Below, piece by piece: positions 42,608 through 51,215 of a stretch of 64,000 nt of DNA. The DNA is taken from the NCBI RefSeq assembly GCF_014397785.1, contig NZ_VZQQ01000013.1:62001-126000 (forward strand), given 5' to 3'. The notes below the pieces were generated by a model, which was not told the origin of the DNA, did no database searches, and was given only the letters and a program-made list of their open reading frames with translations. The stretch's first letter is position 1, and each line of letters begins with the position of its first letter. The position numbers and the translations under genes were made by a program. The DNA comes from Paraburkholderia podalyriae. Its GTDB lineage: Bacteria > Pseudomonadota > Gammaproteobacteria > Burkholderiales > Burkholderiaceae.

Positions 42608-43603
42608 ATGAGTATTCTCATGCCCCGCGATCCGCTGCTGACGCGCCGTACATTTCTTGCCGGCGTAGGTGCAACGCTGGCCGCTGCCGCGGTGCCTGTC
42701 TTTTCCGCCGACGCATTTGCCGCCGATGAACATGCAAAAGAGCTTTGCATCGGGTACCAGAAAGCCGCGAGCACCCTCGTATTGTTGAAGGCGCACGGCA
42801 CGCTCGAAAAACGGCTGGCTCCACTCGGCATCGCAGTCAAATGGACCGAGTTTCCGGCTGGTCCGCAATTGCTGGAAGGGCTAAACGTCGGTGCAATCGA
42901 CTTCGGCTATGTGGGCGAAGCGCCGCCCGTGTTCGCGCAGGCCGCTGGCGCCAATTTCGTCTATACCGCGTATGAAATTCCGACACCGCACGCCGAAGGC
43001 ATCCTCGCGCATCTCGATGCGCCAATCAGGACATTGGCCGATCTGAAGGGAAAGAAGATTGCGCTGAACAAGGGCTCGGATGTGCACTGGTTTCTCGTCG
43101 CCGCGCTGCAGAAGAACGGCGTGAAGTTCAACGAGATTCAACCCGTTTACTTGCCGCCCGCTGATGCGCGCGCGGCCTTCGAGCGCGGTGCTGTCGATGC
43201 CTGGGCGATCTGGGATCCATTCCTCGAAGCCGCGAAACGGCAGACGAACGCGCGGCTGCTCGCCGATGCTGAGGGTATCGTGAGTCACCACCAGTTCTTT
43301 CTGAGCGCGCGGCCATTCGCGCAACAGAACGGCGAGATCCTGGCGATCGTGATCGATGAAGTGGGCAAGGAAGGGCAGTGGGTGCGCAGCCATTACAGTG
43401 AGGCCGCCGCACAACTCGCGCCGATTCAAGGGCTCGACGCGAGCGTGATCGAATCGGGCTTGCGCCATTACGCACACATCTACAAGCCCGTCGACGCGAA
43501 CGTGCTCGCCGAGCAGCAGCGCATCGCGAATACGTTCACCGAACTGCACCTGATTCCGACGAAGATCGTCACCAAGGATGCCGCGCTGTCGGATAAAGCG
43601 TAG
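42608..43603 (+). CDS. Sulfonate/aliphatic sulfonate-type ABC substrate-binding protein (orphan)
   Basis: A 331-residue periplasmic binding protein of the SsuA/TauA family. A Tat-type signal is visible ('LLTRRTFLAGVGATLAAAAV', cleavage near 'AFAAD'). The core has 'LCIGYQKAASTLVLLKAHG', 'LNVGAIDFGYVGEAPPVFAQ' and 'AAFERGAVDAWAIWDPFLEA', all typical. It should deliver a sulfonate to an ABC importer, but no permease, ATPase or monooxygenase gene is adjacent. A second in-frame ATG at 42620 could be the start. Confidence 0.85.
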   Translation: MSILMPRDPLLTRRTFLAGVGATLAAAAVPVFSADAFAADEHAKELCIGYQKAASTLVLLKAHGTLEKRLAPLGIAVKWTEFPAGPQLLEGLNVGAIDFGYVGEAPPVFAQAAGANFVYTAYEIPTPHAEGILAHLDAPIRTLADLKGKKIALNKGSDVHWFLVAALQKNGVKFNEIQPVYLPPADARAAFERGAVDAWAIWDPFLEAAKRQTNARLLADAEGIVSHHQFFLSARPFAQQNGEILAIVIDEVGKEGQWVRSHYSEAAAQLAPIQGLDASVIESGLRHYAHIYKPVDANVLAEQQRIANTFTELHLIPTKIVTKDAALSDKA

Positions 43604-43655
43604 CGAAGCAGGTCGAGACTGCTTGCGCGTATCGTTCCGTTCGGTGGTCTCGCGG

Positions 43656-44015
43656 TCAGGCGAAAAGCGCTGCGACATTTTCCGGCGGGCGGCCGATGAC
43701 GGCCCGCCCGTTCCTGACGACGATCGGGCGTTGCAACAGAATCGGATGCTTCGCCAATGCTTCGTAGAGCTGGAGGTCCGTCAACGCTGGATCGGCAAGA
43801 CTCAGCTCCTTATATTCAGCTTCGGTGTCGCGGATCATTTCGCGGACGGGGCAGCCAAGTTGAGCGTTGAGACTTTTGAGCTCCGCGACGGTGAGCGGCG
43901 CCTTCAGATACTCAACGATTTCCGTCGCTTCGTTTGCGGAGTTGTAGCTGTTCGCGACAAGTTCGTAAGCCGCGCGCGATTTGGAGCAGCGGGGGTTGTG
44001 GTAGATGGTGATCAT
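43656..44015 (-). CDS. arsC: Arsenate reductase (glutaredoxin-dependent ArsC family)
   Basis: A 119-residue thioredoxin-fold protein. The active-site Cys is in 'TIYHNPRCSKSRAAYELV', and the C-terminal 'LLQRPIVVRNGRAVIGRPPENV' carries the conserved Arg residues of ArsC. The family reduces arsenate to arsenite using glutaredoxin, although chromosomal copies outside ars operons may do other disulfide work. No arsR, arsB or acr3 is nearby. It is convergent with the sulfonate-binding protein gene. Confidence 0.87.
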   Translation of the reverse strand: MITIYHNPRCSKSRAAYELVANSYNSANEATEIVEYLKAPLTVAELKSLNAQLGCPVREMIRDTEAEYKELSLADPALTDLQLYEALAKHPILLQRPIVVRNGRAVIGRPPENVAALFA

Positions 44016-44150
44016 GGCTGGGCTCTGGGCTTGTTGCGTTGAAGGTAGCTGTGACGGTTAGGAGGTTGCGCAATTTTAGCGGGTGACCTGACGACATCGC
44101 ACGGGATGACTTTCGGCATGCGCGCTGTTTGAACGATCGGTGCAGGGTGG

Positions 44151-44170
44151 CGGTTTATGCGCATAAACCG
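44151..44170. promoter_or_regulatory. parS palindrome 1
   Basis: CGGTTTATGCGCATAAACCG, a perfect 20-bp palindrome containing the core TTTATGCGCATAAA shared by all four sites. The 16-bp form GTTTATGCGCATAAAC matches what I recall as the chromosome-2 centromere site of Burkholderia cenocepacia. It should bind the ParB encoded at 45423. Confidence 0.85.
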
Positions 44171-44389
44171 GGGCTGCTTTCGAGGTGAGTGGGAACCGCC
44201 TAACATTCGCAACCGGAGCTCTAGCGGCGCTTGCGATTCGCTCGGGCAGGCGCAATACAAACGACAACATGAACACATGCGCCGGTGAAGCGTCGGCGAC
44301 ACGGCTCCCAGTTACCGCCAACTCCGGTGAGGAGCGGCGTTGAGCGAGTCCGTGGCGAATGCTCCCCTGCGCGCCGTTTGCCATCCGAG

Positions 44390-44405
44390 CTTTATGCGCA
44401 TAAAG
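44390..44405. promoter_or_regulatory. parS palindrome 2
   Basis: CTTTATGCGCATAAAG, a perfect 16-bp palindrome with the shared core, 238 bases after the first site. Confidence 0.82.
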
Positions 44406-44617
44406 TCTGGCACCGCCGCGGTCGCTCAGATGCGCGCGCTCCTTTTTCACAACGGGTCAGCCGAGAATCGCGGACAGTCGGCGGCAACTGAGCACGCAGT
44501 ACGCGAGCATTCATTCCTCTCCCTTCTCCGCCGCCAGACAGCGATCAGCCACGCCTGAACCTCAGTCCACACTTCGTCGCCTATCACGCAAGAACCCCTG
44601 CCTGACTCCGATGCCTC

Positions 44618-44631
44618 TTTATGCGCATAAA
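44618..44631. promoter_or_regulatory. parS palindrome 3
   Basis: TTTATGCGCATAAA, a perfect 14-bp core about 105 bases before the parA start, close enough to the parA promoter for ParB binding there to affect transcription. Confidence 0.82.
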
Positions 44632-44735
44632 CCCTTTGCCGAATGGCCTATTTCGGAATTTCGCGTACTTAAATCATTTGAAATAGCAATTCAACCAGGT
44701 AAAATCCATTTGCGTCTAAAAAGAGGAGGTGAAAT

Positions 44736-45398
44736 TTGGCGGCAGAAATCATCGCGGTAACACAGCAGAAAGGCGGAGTCGGGAAGAGCACCATCGCGAT
44801 GCATCTCGGCGCCGCATTTCACGAGAAAGGCAAACGCGTTCTCGTCGTCGACGCGGATGGCCAAAACACCCTGATTCACTGGGCCAGCGCTGCGTCCGAC
44901 GGCGACACCGGCATTCCATTCGCGGTGGTCAACCTGTCCGAAGCAGGCAGCCAGATCCATCGCGAGATCAAGAAGTTCGTGGCTGATTACGACATCATCG
45001 TCGTCGACTGCCCGCCCTCCATCACCGAAAAAGTCTCCGGCGTCGTTCTGCTGGCGGCGAGCGTCGCGGTGATTCCAACGTCGTCGTCTCCCGCCGATTA
45101 CTGGTCGAGCATCGGCCTCGTCAAGTTGGTCCAGCAAGCGCAGGTCATGAATGAAGACCTACGCGCCGTGTTCCTGCTCAACAAGACCGAAGAGAAACGG
45201 ATGCTGACGCGCGAACTGAAGCGCGCTTTGGAAGAACTCGGCTTTCCTCTCCTCAAGACCCAGATTCCCACGCGCGAGGCCTACAAGCAGGCAATGGCGT
45301 TAGGGCAAACGGTGCTTCAGATGAACGACCGCGGCGCGAAACTCGCCGCGCTCGAAGTACGGGCGTGCGCGAACGAGATCGCCGCCTTGCTCCCGTGA
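44736..45398 (+). CDS. parA: Chromosome-partitioning ATPase ParA
   Basis: A 220-residue deviant Walker ATPase of the ParA/Soj type. Walker A' is 'QQKGGVGKSTIAMHLG', Walker B is 'YDIIVVDCPPS', and 'VLVVDADGQNTLIHW' is the A' partner strand. There is no N-terminal DNA-binding extension, so it is the short plasmid-like form. With ParB and parS it positions the newly copied origin. It starts with TTG at 44736 after AGGAGGT (44724-44730). parB follows 24 bases downstream, with a parS site in between. Confidence 0.93.
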   Translation: MAAEIIAVTQQKGGVGKSTIAMHLGAAFHEKGKRVLVVDADGQNTLIHWASAASDGDTGIPFAVVNLSEAGSQIHREIKKFVADYDIIVVDCPPSITEKVSGVVLLAASVAVIPTSSSPADYWSSIGLVKLVQQAQVMNEDLRAVFLLNKTEEKRMLTRELKRALEELGFPLLKTQIPTREAYKQAMALGQTVLQMNDRGAKLAALEVRACANEIAALLP

Positions 45399-45399
45399 A

Positions 45400-45413
45400 T
45401 TTATGCGCATAAA
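45400..45413. promoter_or_regulatory. parS palindrome 4, inside the parA-parB gap
   Basis: TTTATGCGCATAAA sits one base after the parA stop codon and nine bases before the parB ATG, overlapping the parB translation-initiation region. ParB bound here could affect its own expression. Confidence 0.85.
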
Positions 45414-45422
45414 GGACCCTGA

Positions 45423-46478
45423 ATGAAACCGTCCCAGTTCGCCAAAGGCTTTCAAGCACGTCCTGACACGACCAGCAGCGAGAAGCGCACCGCGCTCGAC
45501 CGTCTGAATGCGATCGACGGCCTGGTCGGAAACGAGTCGAAAGCTCCCGCCATCGCCGGGCGTCCGATTCCGGCCATCGTGCCCTCGCGTCTGCAGGACG
45601 CCGAGATCCCTGATCCGGACAACGAATCGGCGGCCTACCGCGCATGGCGGCTCGAGCACGGCTATCGTCCCGGGCAGGTCATCGAACTGGCGCTCAAAAC
45701 CATCAAGCCGAGCCCGTTCAATCCACGGCACTTCTATGTGAAGTCGTCGATTGCGGAACTCGCCGTCAATCTGGCGAAGCAGGGGCAGCAGCAGGCGATT
45801 CACGTCATTCCCGACTACGACAACCCTGGCACCTACTTCGTCAGTGACGGCGGTCGACGCGTGCGCGCGCTGAAAGAAGCAAACAAGGAGTCGGTGAAAG
45901 CGATCGTCATCGATGTGCCGATCGGCATCCAGAGCTACAAGCTAGGTTACGACCTCAACGTGCAGCGCGACTCGCAGACGGTGTTCGACAACGCGGTCGT
46001 CTGGCGACGCTTTCTCGACGAGCGGCATTTCCAGAGTCAGAAGGAACTGGCCGAACACCTCGGACTCGACGAATCGACGGTCGCAGTCGCGCTGTCCATC
46101 GCCAAGCTTCCGGAAACCGTGATGCAGGAGATGGTCGCGCGCCCGGACCGCTTCGGATCGAACATGGCGTATCAGGTGGGCCGCTATCACACGGCTCGCG
46201 GCGCGGACGCGACGCTGCGACTGATCAACCGGATCGTTTCCGACGATCTGAGCACACGCCAGGTCGCCGACATCGTCAAAGGTCGAGCGAGCGCGCAGGA
46301 AAGCGTCAAACCGGCGGGCCGGCAGCGCTATGCGCAACGTCTGGAAATCAAGCTTGGCGGTGTGTCGGTGGGCGATCTGAAGTCGTACGGGGACGACCGG
46401 CTCGAGTTGCGCCTGAAAGGCCTCACGCGTGAAAAGCGCGACGACATCCTGCGGCAGATCGAGAAGATGCTGAAGTAA
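45423..46478 (+). CDS. parB: Centromere-binding protein ParB
   Basis: A 351-residue ParB. The CTP-binding ParB/Srx domain has 'IKPSPFNPRHFY', 'LAVNLAKQGQQQAIHVIP' and the 'DGGRRVRALKEA' motif (GGRRxxA for the usual GERRxRA). A helix-turn-helix follows in 'SQKELAEHLGLDESTVAVALSIAKLP', and the C-terminal dimerisation part ends 'REKRDDILRQIEKMLK'. The first 70 residues are a variable tail that should contact ParA. It probably binds the TTTATGCGCATAAA sites. Confidence 0.93.
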   Translation: MKPSQFAKGFQARPDTTSSEKRTALDRLNAIDGLVGNESKAPAIAGRPIPAIVPSRLQDAEIPDPDNESAAYRAWRLEHGYRPGQVIELALKTIKPSPFNPRHFYVKSSIAELAVNLAKQGQQQAIHVIPDYDNPGTYFVSDGGRRVRALKEANKESVKAIVIDVPIGIQSYKLGYDLNVQRDSQTVFDNAVVWRRFLDERHFQSQKELAEHLGLDESTVAVALSIAKLPETVMQEMVARPDRFGSNMAYQVGRYHTARGADATLRLINRIVSDDLSTRQVADIVKGRASAQESVKPAGRQRYAQRLEIKLGGVSVGDLKSYGDDRLELRLKGLTREKRDDILRQIEKMLK

Positions 46479-46487
46479 GACGTGAGG

Positions 46488-46512
46488 GGCGGTGCGCGTC
46501 CACCGCACCGCC
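46488..46512. terminator. Hairpin between convergent parB and rep
   Basis: A nine-base stem GGCGGTGCG / CGCACCGCC with a seven-base loop, 10 bases after the parB stop. There is only a short T-run on the plus strand (GAGTTT), so termination may be Rho-assisted. Confidence 0.5.
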
Positions 46513-46539
46513 TCGAGTTTAAAGGCCGTTATTGACCCA

Positions 46540-47889
46540 TCAGGCCGCGCGCGACTGATTCAGCGTAAAGGCGAGCAGATCGCCATCGGTCGGTTCGCCC
46601 CAGGTCCTGCGCGCGAGCCAGTCGAAGAACGCCGTTTCGACGATCTTCGAGTCGAGCCCGCGTCGCCGCCAATCGTCACGCATGTGCGTGCCGAGCCCCG
46701 GCAATTCCTCTTCCTCGAACGACTGCCGCGCGATATCGCGCTCCGACTCGCCCTGCTCGTTGTATAACTCGTAGGCCTGCTTGCGACGGTAAGCGGAGTA
46801 TTCGCCGAGCAGACGCGCCTTCAGATCGTCGGGCGGTGACGCCGCGGCCTTGCCCGCGCCACCGCCCGATGGCAGCGCCTCGACCGGCGGCGCGTAGCCT
46901 TTCTTCAACGCATCCTTGAACAGCGCCGGCGCGCTGCGCACCGGCGGCAGCGACGTGCTGCGCATGCGCTGCTCGGTCATCTGCAGCGCGGCGCGGATCC
47001 GGTTCTCCTCGCTGTCCGCGTAAAGCGTCTGCGCTTCTTTGAGCGGAATGCCGATCTTCACCATCCGGTCGACGAGCGTGCTGTCGAACACGTTCGGATG
47101 TTCGTCGAGCGCAAGCATCGGCTGCTTCCGTTCGGTCACGCGGAACTGGATCTCGGCAACGCGCCGACCCTCGCGATGCTCGATCAGCTCGACAAAAATG
47201 TTCGTGACCGCGTTGACCTCGGCAATCGCCGGGCGCAGATAATCGCGCTTGAAATACTTGTACTCGCGCTTCGCTTCGTCGCCGGCTTCGGTATCCGGCG
47301 TGCCCGATAGAATCGGCCGCCACCATTCCCAGGTCTCGCGCATCGTCAGATGGCTCGGGTTGGTCAGGTAGCGCACGCAGATCTCGTAGAGCGCAAGGCC
47401 CGCGCTACTGCGCAGCTGGCTTTGGAACTGCAGACTCAGCCGCGCATACTGAACCGGATCGAGCAGCTTCTTCTTGATCTTCGGCGCAAACGAAAATTCG
47501 ACCCACACGCGGCGCGTGGTCGGATCTTCGAGAATTTCCGCATCCGCGATCAGCGTTGAAATACCCCATTTGCGGCCGGGCTTCTGACTCGAGGTGCCGG
47601 TGCTCCACTCGACCTGCACCGACACCATGCGCCGCAGGTGCTCCTTGACGAGCGCGGTGTCATTGGAATCGAACGCGGAATTGGCGACGATGTCGGACAG
47701 CAGCGCTCGATATGTGTCGCCCGACTCATCCGCTTGCTGGGCCACCGCGAGCAGCACGTTAAAAAGCTTGCGCGTGAGCAGCGTGATCTTGCCGCTCTTG
47801 GGCTGGATCGCGATCGCCTCGACGGCTTTGCGCAGCTCAGCCGAGCTCGGGCTGACAACATCGGTCTTTTTCGCGCGCTTCGTGGCCAT
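46540..47889 (-). CDS. Replication initiator protein (Rep, winged-helix type)
   Basis: A 449-residue initiator of the plasmid Rep_3-like superfamily, expected to bind the iterons upstream and open the origin of the secondary chromosome. Two winged-helix-like parts are visible: one around residues 20-150 ('ITLLTRKLFNVLLAVAQQAD', 'SSQKPGRKWGISTLIADAEI') and one around 155-270 ('SAGLALYEICVRYLTNPSHL', 'YFKRDYLRPAIAEVNAVTNI'). The C-terminal 150 residues are variable and end 'TFFDW'-like in 'VETAFFDWLARRTWGEP'. ATG 47889 (MATKRAKKTD) is chosen over 47925. The gene reads away from the iteron array. Confidence 0.88.
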   Translation of the reverse strand: MATKRAKKTDVVSPSSAELRKAVEAIAIQPKSGKITLLTRKLFNVLLAVAQQADESGDTYRALLSDIVANSAFDSNDTALVKEHLRRMVSVQVEWSTGTSSQKPGRKWGISTLIADAEILEDPTTRRVWVEFSFAPKIKKKLLDPVQYARLSLQFQSQLRSSAGLALYEICVRYLTNPSHLTMRETWEWWRPILSGTPDTEAGDEAKREYKYFKRDYLRPAIAEVNAVTNIFVELIEHREGRRVAEIQFRVTERKQPMLALDEHPNVFDSTLVDRMVKIGIPLKEAQTLYADSEENRIRAALQMTEQRMRSTSLPPVRSAPALFKDALKKGYAPPVEALPSGGGAGKAAASPPDDLKARLLGEYSAYRRKQAYELYNEQGESERDIARQSFEEEELPGLGTHMRDDWRRRGLDSKIVETAFFDWLARRTWGEPTDGDLLAFTLNQSRAA

Positions 47890-48012
47890 GCGTCGGGGTG
47901 AGGAGGGGGGATTTCGCGAGAGCATACCGGCTGTGGTGATACGCGTCTATAGCGCCCACCTCACCATTGCCGGTGAAGCGAGTTTACGGAGCGCAACTCA
48001 CCTCGAGCAGTT

Positions 48013-49571
48013 CCCGAAAACCCTCACCTCGGCTGCGTGCGGCCAGGATCGGCCTCTCCTTGCCGGTCGCGGCGTTTGCGAATCCGGCGAGTTTCGCTGC
48101 ATGCGGGAACGGAGAGCATTCGATCCCGAATCTCCTCACCTCCAAAATTTTCGCGGATTTTTTCGATATGTGGTGTCGACGGGTGGTGTGCGTGGCGGGT
48201 GATGACTTCGTCGAGCGGCTTGGCGTCGATGGAATGCCTGCGCAGTATTGACAAACCCGGTTACTGAGCGCGCTGTCTCATCAGCGGGAACCGGCCATTC
48301 ACGCGACTCCCGGTACGGTCCGACGCACGGCCCAGCGCCTCGTCAGCGGTCTTCAGTACGTCAGGTTTCCCCATCGTCGGTGGCTCCGCGCGATTACGTC
48401 AGGTGCCTATCCTGACGATTGAGTCCTCAGCGCCAAGAGCCTGCCCGCACAAACCATCGGTCTTCCTTTTACCAACCGAGGCTCATTCGCACGGCGGGAA
48501 AATGAGACTTCGCACTTGGTCCGCAACTGCTGCAATGGCGAGATCGAGCCACACGCAAGCGCTCACCACTCGACCGCCCCCGAAAAAGCTCACCGTAGCA
48601 CCACGGAGCAGCGCGACATGACATGCGCTGATGTCGCGCCGGTACCGCACTTCCTCATGCGACCTTCTGAAAAGTCCTCACCTTCGGCGTTTCAGGAGGC
48701 ACAAGCGCATCAGTCCAGAGACCTCCTGAAAACCCTCACCTTTGCCGCCATACAGGAAAAACTCCAATGATTTCACGGAGTTACGACGTTCGAGGCCGAC
48801 GCTCGAACGACGGGTACTCCCGCAAAATCTCACCTAGAGCCTGTTTTTCGCACCGCAGCACTTTTTATTTCCTCGGCCCGAATCTCCCGGAAAATCTCAC
48901 CTTGGCGATCAGACGCCAGGTTTACTTGCATTCGCAATTCGCCATCACGCGGGGATCTCCAGCCCGCAGCTCCCATTTGGGTCCCGAATTTCCTCACCTC
49001 AACGCAAAAAACACCGTCCTAAGCCTCCCGAAAAGCCTCACCTTTGACGGAATCGCCGGCCAAATCAGCTTTCTGAACCGGTCCATTACCCGCCTCCCGA
49101 ATCCCCTCACCTTTCCCGCCGCCAGCGGTTCGAGCCGGCCCCTCTTTCATGCAATCGATGCGTCGCGACCCACGTGCGCTCCCGTAAAATCTCACCTCAG
49201 CGCTGTGAATGCTCAAAAAAAAGGCAAAATTGGCCCACACACCCGTAACATCTCACCCTCGTTTCACGTTTTCTCCCGTGGCGGCTCACCAAAGCAGTTA
49301 ACCGCACCAAAACGCCCCCAAAAAACCACGCTCGCGAGCCTCCTGAAAGCGCTCACCTTGGTGCCGGCCATACCGGGCAAGGACTTTCGAGCGCTGTCGG
49401 GCGCTTCGCGGCTTTGAAGTCCCGCAAAACCTCACCTTTGCCCAAACGCTGTGTATACAGCGTTTCCTGAACCCACTCACGTTCCGTCCCGGACCCGCTC
49501 ACCGAGCCCCCCGAACCCCATCACTCGAGTTTCCCGCAGACTCTCACCCAGTCTCCCGTAAGGCTTCACCT
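48013..49571 (+). repeat. Iteron array: about 20 copies of a 17-mer, all in one orientation
   Basis: Copies of consensus CCYGNAAANNCTCACCT start at 48013, 48125, 48579, 48667, 48725, 48819, 48886, 48983, 49027, 49096, 49181, 49242, 49275, 49342, 49421, 49466, 49488, 49510, 49533 and 49555. Spacing is irregular (33-112 bases, one gap of 450) until the last five, which repeat every 22-23 bases. The tail CTCACCT is the most constant part. Spacers are unrelated to each other. They are probable binding sites of the Rep protein at 46540-47889. Confidence 0.88.
49444..49465. repeat. 22-bp inverted repeat adjoining the phased iterons
   Basis: AAACGCTGT / ACAGCGTTT separated by GTAT. It is exactly one iteron period (22 bp) long and ends one base before the first of the five phased iterons at 49466, so it extends the helical phase of that block. 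It may be a binding site for a second protein or for a Rep dimer. Confidence 0.7.
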
Positions 49572-49605
49572 TGTCGGGCCGAAAGCCGTGCCAGGCATAG
49601 GTTTG

Positions 49606-49672
49606 CCGAAGCGTTAACGTTTTTAACTAGGGTTCAAAGGTGTTTACTTTTATTACTCTCAAGCCTTTTCAC
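49606..49672. other. AT-rich stretch, candidate DNA-unwinding element
   Basis: Just beyond the last iteron the composition drops well below the surrounding GC level, with GTTAACGTTTTTAAC and a T-rich run (GTTTACTTTTATTACTC). Iteron origins usually open at such a block beside the repeats. This call rests on base composition and position only. Confidence 0.5.
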
Positions 49673-49887
49673 CCCGCGAGCCCCGTGAACACGGGTCCTA
49701 AACACCCGCAGCCATTGTTGATCACGCGTGAAACAGTGCGCGATCGTCCACATGTCGAGCAAAGCGCTTCTAATACAATGGCTTATTAGCTATTCTTCGT
49801 TTTGTTTCACGGAAAGAACCAGGCCACGGACGTTTATTGCCGCCATTTGCCGGTTAAAGCTCGTGTGTATACGCCAATCCGTGCGCC

Positions 49888-49901
49888 ACCGATAAATCGG
49901 T
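49888..49901. promoter_or_regulatory. Small inverted repeat upstream of kfrA
   Basis: ACCGAT-AA-ATCGGT, a perfect 14-bp element 57 bases before the kfrA ATG. KfrA-type proteins repress their own promoters, so this is a possible operator. It could be chance at this length. Confidence 0.35.
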
Positions 49902-49958
49902 AGCAAATACTACGTAAATTGTTATGATCCCTCCAATTCGAGCCACATCGAGGTAGAT

Positions 49959-51188
49959 ATGAATCTGGATCAGGAGCGGCAAGCCATTCGCGAAGAGCTT
50001 GAATCCATGCGCGCGCAAGGCGTGCGCCGGCAGGAACTATCGCTGCATGCATGCAAGCGGCTTTTTTTCGATCTCGGCATCCGGCCGTCGATGGCGGCCG
50101 TGCGCGATCTCACGCAGACCGGCAGCGCGAGCGACATCCCGAAAGACATCGATCATTTCTGGGAACGTATCCGTAGCGTGTCGCGGATTAAAGTCGGAGC
50201 AGGCGCGATTCCGAAGGCACTCGAGGATCGCGCCGGGGAACTGTTGGGCGCGCTATTCGAAGAAGCGCTCGTGCAAGCCAAAGCGGCGCTCGATGTCGAG
50301 CGTGCAGAGATCCGTGCGCAGATCAGCGCCGCCGATCTGCGCGTACGCGACGCGGAAACCCGCCGCGATGCGGCCGACGACACCATCAGGCGCAGCGAAG
50401 CGCGCGCCGAAGCCGCTTGGGAGCGGGTTCGCACACTTGAAACCCAGCTATCGAGCGCAACGACGCACGGCAACGTGCATCTCGAAGGCATGCAGGCAAC
50501 CGTGCGCCGGCTCGACCAGGAAAATGATGCGCTGCGGCAACGGCTCGAAAACGAACAGACCACCAATGCTGCGTTACGCGATCGGATCGACGCGTTGCAC
50601 GTCGAATTGCGGCAAAGCACCGAACACTATGCGCAGCAGATCAAGGATGCGGTCGCTGAAGCGGAGCGGCGCGTCAAGCCCATGCTGGTTGAACTCGATT
50701 CGCTACGCAGCATGGCAGCGACCTATCAGTCCGGCGTGCGCGATACGAGCCGCAAGGAATTCGAGTTCATCCAGCAGATTGCCGCCGCCAAGGCGCGCGG
50801 GGACCGGCTCGACGCGCAGTTGCGCGAGCAGTCGGACGAAGTCGATGCGCTGACGAAGGAAGTCGCCACGCTGCGTGCCCAGCAGGGTATCGATCCGGCC
50901 ATTGCCGTGCTGCTGTGCTCGCTGGTTAGTGACGGACGGCTCACGAGCGACGAATTGGGGATGATCGGCACTGCGGCCGATGGCCACGTAACGCTGCCCG
51001 CGCGCTGCCCGAGATGTCAGGAAGGTGAGCCGGAGCTGTCGCAGGTCGATCACCGTTTCGAACTGGTGTGCCCGGAATGCGAGCACTCTTCCGGCTTCGG
51101 CGAATCGAGGCTCGCGGCTGTGAACCAGTTCCTGTCAAACGATGCATCCACCGCGGCGTCGTCCCGCACCGCCGACACGATGCGCTAA
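49959..51188 (+). CDS. KfrA-like DNA-binding coiled-coil protein with C-terminal zinc ribbon
   Basis: A 409-residue protein. Residues about 1-100 match the KfrA N-terminal DNA-binding domain ('EELESMRAQGVRRQELSLHA', 'GIRPSMAAVRDLTQTGSASD'). About 105-310 is a long alpha-helical coiled coil (heptad-rich, Glu/Arg/Ala). The C-terminal end carries a Cys4 zinc-ribbon-like pair, 'LPARCPRCQEGEP' and 'ELVCPECEHSSGF'. KfrA proteins of IncP plasmids are autorepressors and assist segregation as nucleoid-like scaffolds; the zinc ribbon is not part of the classic KfrA. It faces away from the origin, divergent from rep. Confidence 0.82.
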   Translation: MNLDQERQAIREELESMRAQGVRRQELSLHACKRLFFDLGIRPSMAAVRDLTQTGSASDIPKDIDHFWERIRSVSRIKVGAGAIPKALEDRAGELLGALFEEALVQAKAALDVERAEIRAQISAADLRVRDAETRRDAADDTIRRSEARAEAAWERVRTLETQLSSATTHGNVHLEGMQATVRRLDQENDALRQRLENEQTTNAALRDRIDALHVELRQSTEHYAQQIKDAVAEAERRVKPMLVELDSLRSMAATYQSGVRDTSRKEFEFIQQIAAAKARGDRLDAQLREQSDEVDALTKEVATLRAQQGIDPAIAVLLCSLVSDGRLTSDELGMIGTAADGHVTLPARCPRCQEGEPELSQVDHRFELVCPECEHSSGFGESRLAAVNQFLSNDASTAASSRTADTMR

Positions 51189-51215
51189 CGACAGGCGGCC
51201 AACCGAACAGAAAAA

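Larger units (their letters stand above)
44016..44735. other. Centromere-like intergenic region upstream of parA
   Basis: About 720 bases without a supported gene. It carries three of the four parS-type palindromes (44151, 44390, 44618) at intervals of about 230 bases, and the last 60 bases are AT-rich with the parA ribosome-binding site. Short frames in between are not protein-like. Confidence 0.65.
47890..49958. other. Putative replication origin region of the secondary chromosome
   Basis: A 2.07-kb stretch without a supported gene, between divergent rep and kfrA. It contains partial copies of the 17-mer close to rep, the iteron array (48013-49571), a 22-bp inverted repeat, an AT-rich block (49606-49672) and small inverted repeats before kfrA. 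No DnaA 9-mer was noticed. The arrangement initiator gene / iterons / AT-rich stretch is that of iteron plasmids, so this is the best candidate for the origin. Confidence 0.75.

Noticed and set aside
48013..49571. The array as a CRISPR
   Set aside because: Repeat length is 17, copies vary, spacing ranges from 22 to 450 bases and no cas gene is present; the position beside rep fits iterons.
49722..49731. TCACGCGTGA as a chromosome-1-type parS
   Set aside because: It is only a short palindrome with the half-site CGTGAAAC beside it; the full TGTTTCACGTGAAACA is absent, and a separate TTTCACG about 80 bases on is not arranged as a site.
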